Of a stretch of DNA of 21,198 nucleotides, positions 1 through 12,000 are shown piece after piece. Within the stretch, counting starts at the first letter, position 1. Every line of letters starts with the position of its first letter. Below the pieces are notes generated by a model that was given only the letters and a program-made list of their open reading frames with translations, made no database searches and was not told the DNA's origin. Source of the DNA: an uncultured Planctomycetaceae bacterium (GTDB taxonomy: Bacteria > Planctomycetota > Planctomycetia > Pirellulales > UBA1268); the NCBI GenBank assembly GCA_937900985.1, contig CALCGM010000692.1:1-21198 (forward strand). The letters run 5' to 3'. Made by a program: the position numbers and the translations under genes.

Positions 1-16
1 TTCACGTTCAAACGAA

Positions 17-48
17 ACGGCCGCTGCTCGAGCGTGAGCAGCGGCCGT
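17..48 (-). terminator. Probable intrinsic terminator of the giant surface-protein gene
   Basis: A perfect 13-bp stem (17-29 pairing with 36-48) encloses a 6-nt loop (30-35). It begins 41 nt beyond the stop codon of the giant minus-strand gene. Read on the minus strand, the stem is followed by a modestly T-rich stretch (TTCGTTTG) rather than a long T-run. It is therefore a strong hairpin with a weak U-tract. The stem is symmetrical, so it could also act on transcripts arriving from the left. Confidence 0.7.
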
Positions 49-88
49 ATTCGCGTAGCCCAGAGTGCTGTCCCGCCTGCCGTCAGGC

Positions 89-3000
89 TCAGCCAGGGTT
101 GTTGTTGACCCCAGGATCGGGCAGGTTGAAGTAGCTCGGGTTTCGCATCCGGCTGCCCGGGTTGAGCAGGCTCTCGATGTCGGTCGAGAAGAGCGTGATC
201 GTGAAGCCGCCGGTCAGGTTGCGGAAGCGATCGGGCAGCTTGAGCACGTAGTTCATGCCGCCGCCGGTGACGGTCGCTCCCTGCACGAGGATCTTGCGGC
301 CGCGGTGCTCAATCATGAAGGCGTCGACCGTCACGCCGGTGACCGGCTGATTGAAGTCGATCAGCACAGTGCGGTAGCCTTCTGCCGGATCAGGTCCCCA
401 GACGCCTGTGGCCGCAATGTCGAGGCCGGTGGAGGCATCAACCTGCACCGTCACGTTGCGGGCGGGCGTGGTGTCGCCGCCGACGGTGGCGGTCATGCTG
501 TGGAGTCCGCCGGCAAGCGGCTTGGTCGTGTAGGACCAGGTGCCGTTGGCCGAAGCCACCACGCTGCCCAGCAGCGTGGCTCCGTCACGGATCTCCACGA
601 CTGCGGCAGCTGCGGCGGTGCCGGTGATCTCGAGCGTGGTGTCGTCAGTCAGGCCGTTGTGCGGCACATCCCCCTGCACGCTCCCCGCGTTGTCAACCAC
701 GCCCGTGATCGCCAAGACACCCGGCGTGACCGGTGGTGTCACGGTTCCGCTGATCACTGTCAGCGTGCGGATCGCCGAGAAGGCACTGGAGTTGCCGGCA
801 GCGTCGGTGGCGATCACCTTGAAGGAGTAGGTGCCGTTGGCCAGGGCTGCTGGTGTGTACGACCAGTTGCCCGAGGCATTGGCCCGCAGGCCGACGCCAC
901 CCTCGATCCTCGCCGTTCCGTCGGGCAGCGTGACGAAGATGCTGATGTAGGCATTCGGCTCAGCGGTGCCAGAAATCGTCGGCGTGGTGTCGTCGGTCGT
1001 GCCACCGTTGGTGATCGCCCCTTGCACGGAGCCGACGTTGTCGGTGATGGTGGTGATCACCGGCGTGGCGGGGGGCGTGCGGTCGATCGTCACGCTGTAG
1101 ACCGACGACATGCCGGTGCGGCCGAGCGGGTCTGTGACGCTCGCCACGAAGTCGTAGACACCTGCAGCCAGCGACTTGGTTTCGAGGGTCCAGTCACCCT
1201 GGGTGTTGGTAACGGCCCGGCCGATCTCCGTGCTGCCGTTCTTGATGATCACCGTCGTCGATGGTGAAGACCGGCCGACGAGCGTCAGCGTCTGATCGTT
1301 CGTGCGGCCACCGTTGTCCACACGTCCGGTGAACGGATCGAGGTCGTCGTTGACCGCGTCGATCGAGACCTCGGGAGCCTGGGTGTCGACCGTCACCGTG
1401 TAGAGCGGCGACTGGGGGCCAGTGTTGCCAGCGAGATCACGGGCGAGCGCTGCAAACGCGTGTGAGCGGTTCTCAAGATCTGTTGCAGGCGTGAAGCTCC
1501 AGATGCCAGCGGGATCGGCCCAGGCGGTGCCGAGCACATCACTTCCGTCGTAGACGGTCACCTCGCTGCCACCCTCGGCAGTGCCGTAGAGCGTGGGCGT
1601 GGCGTCGTCGGTGATGCTGCCATTTCGCACGATGCCGTTGATCAGGCCGGCATTGTCATCGACAGCCGTGATCGACGGAGCAAAGGGTGCGGTGACATCA
1701 ACCACGAGATCGATGGCGTTGGTACCAGGCGAACTGGTGGCCCCGCCAAAGGTCTGCCGCACCTGCACGCTTCCGGCGGCGTAGGTTCGTGGCAGCAGCG
1801 TGAAGGAGCTTCCAGTGCCGGTTCTCCAGGTGATGCCACTGTTGGTGCTGTATTCCCAGTCGGCCCCCGTGAGCAGATTGGAGACATCAATCAGGCCGTC
1901 GTTGGTGATGCCGTCGTCGCCGTAGGGACCGGTGTCGTTGGCGAGTGCCAGCGTGGGAACCTGCAGTGGCGTGAACGGACCGGCCAGTCCCCAGTCGCTG
2001 GTGCCGAGGTTGTTGGTGGCCCGCACACGATACCGATACGAATCGCCGTCGATCAGCCCGGAGACGGTGACAGCCGTCTGGGTTGGGTCGGCAAGCGTCA
2101 CTGCTGTCCAGGCCCCATCGTTGTGGCTCTGCTCCACCTCGTAGGCGGTGATCGCCAGGCCGTTGGCAGCGGCCGTCCAGTCCAGATCCACCCGGCCCTC
2201 GTCGGCGGAGCCCGAGACCTGTGGCATCGATGGCTTGTCGGAGAGCGAGATCGTGAAGGAGATCGAGCCGTCGTTGGCATTGGGCAGCAGCGGCCGGCCG
2301 GCGAGGTCGGTCAGCAGAGCCGGCAGGAAGAAGCCGGCCTCACGGCTGGTGACATCAATCCGGTAGGTGCCCAGCGGATAGACCGCCGCCGACTCGAAGA
2401 CGACCTGGTTGCTCGACTCAAGGTAGCGGTAGAGGTAGTCAGCACCCTCAACGAGCACCCTCTGAAGCGAGGCGTCGGCCCCGGGGTAGGGAGAGTAGGT
2501 GATGCGGAAGGCGGAGCTGTCGACCGTCGCCTTATCGATGCCGACGCCGATGTCGTTGAGCTGCAGCACCATCCGCGAGCGACCGCGGGCGGCTGACTTC
2601 TCCAGCCGCACCATATTGGGCTGGAGCTTCTCCTGATCGAGTGGAGAGTTGTCGAGCGGAACGGCGAGGGCAATCGTCGGCTGGGTAAAGTCGACGCGAT
2701 CAACAGCACCGCGGTCCTTGAAGACGTTCAAGCCGATGCCCGGCACAGAGCCGGCAATCGCCGGATCATCAGCCCGCAGCTGGCCGTAGAGGTCTCGCGA
2801 CGGAGCGATGATCGGCGAGGGCGGCAGGCCGACGGCGTTCTTGACCACAACGAAGTCGTTGCGGTCTTGCAAGACGTCGATCGCACTGTCGATCGCCGGC
2901 GTCAGCTCCGTGAGGTAGAAGTTTTCGGTGGAAGCATCGACGAACGGATCACTGGTGAGCACCATGCCGTCGTTTTCGATGGTACCGCTCACCGGCGAGG

Positions 3001-6000
3001 CCACGTTGTAGTGGGCCGAGAAGCCGACCACCGTCAGGTTCTGGCTTGTGCCGTCAACCTCCACGCCGATGTCGAGGTTGCTAAACAGGTTGTTGAGCAG
3101 CGTCGGGGCTGCATTTTCGGTCACCTGCACGCCCGTGCCACCAGCCACGTCGCCACCGTAGATGGTGTTGTTGATGATCCGGCCGTAGGGCACGACTGCG
3201 TTGGGCACGTTGCCATTGTTGGGGTCGCCACTGAAGACGATGCCCGCCTGGCCGCTGGATGCCACGATGTTGTTGACAATCACAGCCCCTGGCACGAGAC
3301 GGTCGTGATTGATCGTCGGCAGGTTGCGGGCCACACCCGGGTGCGGGGCGTTGGTTCCCGGGGTGCGGGCGGCCGCGTCGATGCGGATGCCATACACCGA
3401 GGCATGGCTGATGATGTTGCTCTCGATGAGGAACTGGCCCTGTTCCCGCAGGAAGTTCTGATCGCCCACGAGGCCGCTGGTGGCGATTCGTGGAGTGGTG
3501 ATGATCTCGGCGTTGGCGACCATGATTCCGCCACCAACGTTCCTCGGCCCGGTGAATGTCGGGAAGATAGTCGACGCCTCGGTGCCCGACTGGAAGAAGC
3601 CGATTACGGTGTCGGCCGTCAGCGGCTGGCCAGCCAGAGACGACACGAGATCGAGCTGGAGCTGCTTGCTCGAGCCGCCGGTGGCGGTGAAGTTGGCGAT
3701 CGTGGTCCACGTGGTGCCACCATCGGTGCTCACCGCGACTCCGTCGCCGTAGGGCAGCATGTTGTCGCTATCGAGCGTGAAGGTCGGCGGGAGGGCACTG
3801 AGCGTCTCACCGCTGCCCGTGGCATAGTCGAACTCGAGGAACGCCGAGGGCTGGTTGGCCAGGTCGATGTGCCACATGACCACGTTGTGGGCGGTGGTGC
3901 CTGTGCCGAGGCCTTCAAGCACGAGGCCGACAGGATCGAGCAGCAGGTCGGTGACCTGCGTCACCGCGCCACTGCCACGGCTGGTGACGACCTCACCGTC
4001 AACCTCGTTGAGGAGATTCTCCTCAAGCGTGATCACCGTGTCGGCGGCCTGTCGCACCAGCCGGTCGTTGGTGTCGAAGGTCTGCGTGATAGCCACCGAC
4101 CCGCCGAGCGGGCTGGTCAGCATGCCGTATTCGGTGCCGCGACGGATTTCCAGCTGATACGCGCCCTCAAGAACCTGCTCGAAGTAGTTGCCAGTCGTTG
4201 GCGTGCCCAGGTTGAAGAAGCCGGTCTGGTTGGGCTGGGCGTTGGTGACCATCTCGCCACGCTCCGCGAAGCCAACGATGATGTTGTCGATGTAGAAGCC
4301 TTCGAAGGCGTTGTTCGCCCCGCGGGTTGGATGGCCAAAGTCACCCGTGGTGGCTGCAAGGCCTGCGATGTCGTTGCGGAGGTCGGTCGTGCCGCGGAAG
4401 AACTCGAGCGTTGCGGCCGCGGGGAGCGTCACAGCGTTGTTGAGCGTCAGCTCGCCAGTTGCCGCATCGATGGCGGTGATCACGGTGTCGGAGGGCACCG
4501 CGGGCGTGGCAAGCCCGTCGGTGTCGAGCGGCGACCGGACGAGCATGCCAACCTCAAGGCCTTCGACCGCGTTGATGGGCACGATCGCCACGTTGTCGAC
4601 GGGTGCGGCCACAGTCTGCACGGAGTCGGGCGTGAAGGAGCTGTTGTCTGAGGCGTCCATCTCGCCGGCGGTGCTGAAGTCGAACCGCAGGCGAATGTTC
4701 GACGCCCCTGCCCACTTGCCGAGGTCGACGCGAGCCTGACGCCAGCTGCCGGTGGAATCAAAGAGTTCCTGGGTGTGCTGGTTGGTGATATCTGGCGTGG
4801 CGATCGCAGACGACGTGGAGAGCGTGTTGGGAAGCTCGCCATCCTGCGTATTGTTGTTGGACCGTGCCTGGTTGTTGGTCGCCAGCGATTCCCAGGAGAG
4901 GCCATTGTCAACGGAGATGAACACGCGGGCACTGTCCCGCATGCCGTTGGTCTTGCTCGACGCGTTTTCGGTGTCGAGGAAGTAGTCGAAGTAGAGCGTC
5001 GGCTTGTCGGTGTAGGCGTAACCGGCAAGGCTGAAGGGATTCGTGGTCAGGCTGCCGTAGGCACCACCCGGCAGGTTGTAGTTGTTGCCGCCGGCGGTGA
5101 TGGCGCTGCCCGCGGTGAGATCCTCCTGCCAGTTGTAGCCTGCGTTGCCAACGGTGCCGAACTGATTGGCGGAACCGATCCTGGTGTCGAAGTAGCCACC
5201 CGAGCCGGTGCGGAACTGCTCCAGGCCGAAGTACATGCTGACATTGTCTCCGCCCCCGAAGAGGCCCTGTGTCGCCGTGGCTCGGGTATTGTCTGGCGGC
5301 TGGACCTGGCCGTGGCCGGCATCGGAATCCCGCAGCTCGGTTGGATGCCAGAGATTGACGTCGAGCGGGGAGAAGGCCAAGCCGGTCGCGCCGCCCACGG
5401 TGCGGTTCGAGACGTGGCTGTCGCCGTAGCCGTCGCCGTTGGTGTCAAACACATTGGCCAGCAGCGTGTTGGTGTTCGGATCGATGCAGACAAGTCGGCC
5501 TTGGCTCGTGATCGCAAAGAACATGCCCTGGTAGCGACCGGCCTCAAGATTGACCGGAGCGGTGGCAAGGCCCTCGAAGGTTTCACCAAAGCCCAGCACG
5601 CTGGAGAAGTCGGCAATCGGGGTGGCAAGACCGCCTCCGCCAAATCCGCCAAAGGTGTTCACGCTCAGGAACTGACCGCTCTGACTGATGCCGAACAGGT
5701 TGCCGGTTTCATTCTGGAACTGAAGGCCCGTGACGTTCCCGACGACGCCCGTGGTCCCACCGCTGAGCTGGCCACGCCGCCCCTGAGGCTCGCCCTGAAC
5801 CGACGCTGCATTGCCATTTGAGCGTGCCCAGTAGAGGTAGGAGTCGCCGCCATCACGGATCGAGTAGACGATCGAGATGTTGTTGTTGGAGTCGTAGGTG
5901 GCGACACCAGTCCGCCGGATCGCCAGGGCATCAACGGAGTTGCCGGTGATCTGCCAGACGGTGGGGTCATCAGGATCGTTACTGATGCCGTCGCCGGCCG

Positions 6001-9000
6001 ATGAGAGCACATTGCCGTTGGCGGTGTCGATCTCCTGCAACACGCCGTTGTTGGCGGCATCGCCGAAGGTGCCGATGTAATGGAACAGACGGCCATCCGT
6101 CCTCATGTCGATGTCGCCGACGTTCCCATTGGTGTAGCGATTCACAGCAATGTCAGTCTCGACGCCACCGGTGAAGGCATCGGCAGTGAACAGGCTGCTA
6201 CGTGTGGAGACAAACAGCGTCACGTCGGCAAGGGTAAACGGCCGCACATTGGTCTCCAGCGTGATGGCTGAAGACATATCGATCAGTGCGCCGGTCTCAG
6301 GCTGGATCACCCGCGGACCAAACACGCCGTTGGCAAGATAGCCGGTGGTGCCGATGCGGTCCTCAACCACGCGGTCGAGCATCGAGATCGGCTCCAGGCG
6401 GAGCGTGGGGTTGGTCGCCGTGCCGACGAAGGTGCCATCCATGGCGGCAGGCAGCTGCTCGTTCGTGGAGATCGCCACGTAGTAGCGGGTGGTGCTGCCC
6501 GGGCCTCCGGCCGGCAGGAAGACCGAACCGATGAACGGATCGAGCTTGCCAAGCGAGCCCCGGGAGAGATCGTCGAAGTCGTTGGCCTGGTCAGCGCCGG
6601 GCTGGTCGTCGGTGATGTTGGAATCGCGGCCGATGTAGATCAGGCGGCCCTGCTCGTCGAAAATCGACATCGTCAGGTCGCCGCGGAAGCCGTCGGCGTA
6701 GTCGATGTCAAACAGCGTCGACCAGGTCTTGCCACCAGAGTTGACGCCGCCGATCGACTGGATCTGCTGATAGTCGAGCTCGAAGGTGTACCAGTCGACA
6801 TCATTCTCACCCCGCATGGAGCCGGCGACACTGATCGTGTTGCGGTCAGTGGCCAGCAGGTTGCCCAGCTCCTGGGCCTGCGCGAAGACATCGTTGACGT
6901 CGTTGGGATTCTCGCCGTTCTCGCCTGCGAGCTGGGTGTTGCGGGGAAGGCCGATGACATCGATGCCGATGGCGGGGTAGCGGAGCTCGCCGTAGCGGAC
7001 GGTCGAGCCCGGCTTCTCGTCCTGCTGGCGGAGACGGAGCCGCAGTTCGTAGCGGCCGCTGGTTGCCCCGTTGGCGGGATCGCCTGGGGTGGCGAAGTCG
7101 AAGCTGGTGAGCCCAGCTTCGTACTCGGCGACCGTGGCATCTGCGTCATACCGCGGCTGGCTACGGACGCGGACGAAGTATTCCTGCAGTTCGCCGACCG
7201 CCCCCGGGAGCGTCACCCGCATGCCCGGATCCCGCGGGTTGAGGGAATACATGTCGCCATCGCGGAAGGCGTCCTTCTCCAACGGATACCCGCCGTTGGT
7301 GCCGTCGGGTCGGAAGCCGAGCGTGGAGAGCGAGAGCGTGGAGAAGTCGTAGCCGACCTCGACGCGGATGGTGTCGGCAGGCACGACGTCGAAGGGCAGC
7401 ATGATCAGCCCGGTGTCGCGATCGAGCGTGGCCTCGGCAGCAACCGCCTCAGCGGCTGGGTCACCAATCGCGACGAACGTAAACACGCCAGCACGATCGA
7501 CCGTGAAGGTCTGAATGGCGGTGTTGCCTTCGTAGACCACACCGTGGAGCGTGCCCGGAAGAATGTTGGCATTGTTGAGCTGGAAGGCACGCGTGCCGAA
7601 GAAGAGCGCTGCGGCATCGGCGACGTCGACGTCGTTGCTGAAGGTGAGCGAACTGGTGTCGGTGTCGATAGCGGTGATCGTCGTGCCGGCGGGAACGCCG
7701 TCGCCGCCAACGACGAAGCCAACCTCGATTTCCGTGAGATCGTCGACCGGCACGGTATCGCCGATGAAGCCGAAGCCGAGCAGGTCGTTCTCGGAAACAG
7801 TGACCGCCTGATCGAGCGTGACCGTGCCACTGGTCTCATCGATGCCAGCCACCCGCAGGTCGGCGGGCAGGCCTGCAACACCGTTGACCAGCACGCCGAC
7901 GTCGATGCCGGCGGTGTCGGCGACCTGCACGCGGGTGGTCGTGATCGGGGCTCCGGTGAAGCCGAAGCCGATGAAATCACCATCGGAGACGATCAGTGCG
8001 CCCGAGAGCCGGACGATCGAATCGGAGAGGACCTCAGCGACCGTCTCGCCCGTGTCGACACCGTTGAAGGTCACCGCGGCACCCACCGTGGCAACAGTGG
8101 CGTCGTCGACGCGGAAGAGCGTTGTATCGACCTCGGCGGCTGCGTCGACGAAGTCGAAGCCGAGCAGAGCGGCGTCAGCCACGTCCACGACCCCGGAGAG
8201 CACCAGCTGATTGCCGATCAGCGAGAGCACAGTCTGGCCGGAGGGGACACCGTTGATCTCGACGGCGACGCCGGTCAGGTCGGAGTCGAAGTCGTTCTCA
8301 AGGGTGATCACGCTTCCGTTGAAGCCGAAGCCGAGCAGGTCGCCATCGCTGACCGTGGCCGACTGATCGAACGTCACCGTGCCGCTGAGGGCATCGATAG
8401 CCGCCACCCGGAGGTCAGCTGGCAGCCCAGCGACGCCGTTGACCAGCGTGCCAACGGTGATGCCGCTCGTGTCGGCAACCCTGACGCGGGTGGTGGCAAT
8501 GGCCGCCCCAGCGAAGTCGAAGCCGAAGAAGTCGCCGTCGCCGACGACAACCGCTCCCGACAGGCGGATCACGTTGTTGGGAAGGATCTCCACGACAGTC
8601 AGCCCGGTAGCGATCCCGTTGAGCGTGACATCCACGCCGACGGTCGCGACCGAGGCATCGTCTACACGGAACAGTTCGGTGTCGATTGCGTTGCCGGCGA
8701 AGTCAAAGGCGAGCAGATCGCCATTGGCCACATCGATGCCACCGGAGAGCGTGAGCTGATTGCCAATCGTGGAGACAACGGTCTCGCCGGTGTCGACGCC
8801 GTTGAGCGCCACCGCTGCGCCCGCGAGATCGGAGTCGAAGTCGGTATCAAGCGTGATCGTGTTTGAGTTGAAGCCAAAGCCGAGGAGATCGCCGTCGCTG
8901 AGCGTGGCTGCCTGGTCGAACGTGACCGTGCCGCTGGCGGCATCCACCGCAAAAACCCGCAGCGTCGCGGGGAGGCCCGCGACGCCATTGACGAGCGTGC

Positions 9001-12000
9001 CTGCAATGATGCCAGTTGTGTCGGCAACCCGCACACGGGTGGTGGTGATGGGGGCTCCCGCAAAATCGAAGCCGAAGAAGTCGCCATCGGAAACGCTGAC
9101 ATCGCCACTGAGCCGAACGGCGGTGCCCGACACAATCTCGGCCACCGTCACGCCGGCATCCACGCCGTTGATCGTGACCGCGGCACCGACGGTGGCCACG
9201 GAGGCGTCGTCGACGCGAACCTGGTCGGTGGTCACGGCAGCCCCGGCAAAGGCAAACCCGAGCACGTCGCCGTGGGCCACTTCCAGAGCATTGGAGAGCG
9301 TGACGACGTCGGTTGCAATCGCCACCACCGTCTCGCCCGAAGCAACACCGTTGATGGTCACCGCAGCGCCGACAAGCTGGGCATCGAAGTCGCTGGTGTC
9401 GATCGTGACATCAACGGCGGTCGCCCCGAAACCGACGACCGATGCGCTGTCGACAGTCACCGCCGTGTCGAGGGTGACGATGTTGCCGAGCGGGTCGATC
9501 GCGGTGACACGGGCACCGGTCGGGACGCCGTCAATCGTCACGAGGGCGTTGAGGGCAATCGCGGTCGTGTCGGCCACGACAAGGTGGCTGGTGGGCACCG
9601 TGGCAGGATCCGGCAGGTCAAACGCGATCAGCCCGAGGTCTGCCAGAGCCACGCCGATGTTGGCGGAGAAGGTGACACGATTCGTCGTGCGGTTGACGCT
9701 CGCAACCGTCACGCCTGTGGCAGCGCCGTCAACCGTGACTGCGGCGCCAACCTGAATCATCGCCGTGTCGGTGACAGGAATCGTTGTCGTGGCGGCTCGG
9801 TAGCCGAAGCCGAGGGTATCGCCGAAGGCCACCGTCACCGGAGCGCTGATTTCGACAATGTCGGTGTTCACGCTGAGCACCGTGCCAGCCACCGTGCCGT
9901 CAGGAAGCGTGACGGGCACTCCGGTCTGAACGACGCTTGGATCTGCAACGGCGACGAACGTCGATGTCAACGACGTGCCAGCCGGAATCCCGAAGGAAAG
10001 CAAGGCGCCGTTGCCGAGGGTGACATTCCGGTCGAGCGTGAACGAACTGGTGCCCGGGTTGACGCTGACCACGATTCCGCGAAGCACGCCGTTCTCGTCG
10101 AACACCTGGACGCCATCGGTGACAACGGTGATGTCGTCGACCTGCACTGTGGCTCGGTTGGTAACATCGACAGCGACGGTGGTGGCAACCCGGATCGCGT
10201 TTGTGCGTCGCCCCACGACAACGCTGGCGACACCATCGACGTCTTGCGTGACGCCAACGACCTTGCCGTAAACACCATCCGCAACAGCGGCTGTGCCGGT
10301 GACCGCTTCGTCGGCTCCGGCCACCAGAGAGGCAACGCCGGTCGCCTGAGCAACGGTGCCGGTGACAGCCTCCTCTTCGCCCTGCACAATTCCGGCCAGG
10401 CCGTCGATGACCGCAGCAACGCCGGTGGCAGCCTGATTGACACCGTCTACGACGGCCTGGCCGCCGACGCCCTCACCAACGATTTCGAGAGGGACCGTCC
10501 CGGAGTCGCCCAGCGCGTCGGCAGACCGGGCCAGCACGTTGCCATCGGCATCGAGCAGCTCGACCATCGCGTCGAGAGCGGTGGCGGTGTTGTCGACGTC
10601 GATCCAGACCTCGCTGCCGGCGTAGCCGGAGAAGCTATAGACGTCGGCATCGGTGGTGTCGTCGTAGCTGATCGAGCCGTGCACCTCAAAGCCGAGGCGG
10701 CGGTTGTCGTCGCCACTCATCTCCTGAGCCGACTCCCATGAGTTGAGCACGCCGAGGGCGTTGACCGTGGCGTAGTTGGGCGCGAGCATGCCGAGATACT
10801 CAGCGGTCTCGACGGAGCCGTTGACCTGGAACTCAGCGGTGTAGGCGACCTCGCTCTCCTTGACGATCGAGACATTGCGATCGTTGGACATGGAGAGGAA
10901 CTGCAGGCCTCGCCAGTCGCCGGCGGCGGGTGTGGAGGCGGTTCCGTCGCCGTTGGTGTCGCGGACCACGCGGCCGAGGGCATCGAGGCTCACGCCGATC
11001 GAGTCGTCGGCGAAGCTCGTCATCACCACCGGATAGCCCGGCTGGCCAAGCACCTGCACGGTGCCGCCAATCCGGTCGTCGATCTCGAGCGCAAAGCCCG
11101 CAGCCGTGAAGCCGGCGGACGATCCAGCGGCCTTGACCACGAGGCTTGCATTCGACTGGCTCAGCAGCCGCACGCCGGTCTTGGTGTGGAAGTTGTGGAC
11201 GATGATTTCTTCGCGGAGCACGTGCACGATGTCGACATCGTCCCAGACGCTCTCAACGGTGATCTCACCGCCGCGGACTACCATGCCGCTGATGCCGGTG
11301 TTTTGCTGGATGGCATCGAGGGCCGCCGCGGCATTGAGCACACCACCGGTCGTGACCTGGCCCGCAAGCGACGGATTCGGAATGGCGCTGGAGAGGATCG
11401 CCTGGCGAATCTCCTGGGCCGAGGCCGCAGGGTTGTAGGCGGCAAGCAGAGCCGCCACGCCAGCAACATGTGGGGCCGCCATCGACGTGCCCTGCTGGAA
11501 GCCATAGGAGTCGCCGGGCAGCGTCGAGTAGATGTCGACGCCAGGGGCACCAATGTCGACGCTCGTGGCACCGACATGAGAGAAGCCCGCCAGATCGTTG
11601 AACTGATCTGTCGCCGCCACCGAGATAATGTTGTCGGAATCGTACGAGGCGGGATAGAAGGGAATTGCGTCGTTGTCGAGCGAGAAGTTGCCGGCAGCGG
11701 CGACAAACAGGACGCCCTCTCGGCCGGCTGCCTCAATCGCGTCAAACATCGCCTGCGAATAGCCGCCAACGCTGCCCCAGCTGTTGTTGGTGGCCACGAC
11801 GTTGATGCCGTGATCTCGCCGCATCATCGTGGCGTAGTTGACAGCAGCAAGCAGGTCGGCGGATGAGCCGGTTCCGATGTCGTTGAGGCCCTTGAGGGCC
11901 ATGATCTGCACATCCCAGGCAACACCGGAAATGCCGATGCCGTTGTCGGCCGAGGCACCAATGGTGCCGGCGACGTGCGTGCCGTGGCCGTCGACGTCCA

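Noticed and set aside
65..4651. Long plus-strand frames at 65-1267 and 2867-4651
   Set aside because: They are antisense to well-recognised Ig-like, FN3, jelly-roll and beta-helix sequence. They show low-complexity composition and have no credible ribosome-binding site.
7570..10470. Repeats considered as a possible CRISPR array
   Set aside because: Units are 63 or about 180 bp, protein-coding, in frame and diverged, with no short identical repeats separated by unique spacers.
7544..10741. Plus-strand frames (440 and 489 codons) with repetitive content
   Set aside because: The repetition simply mirrors the 60-residue module array on the minus strand.
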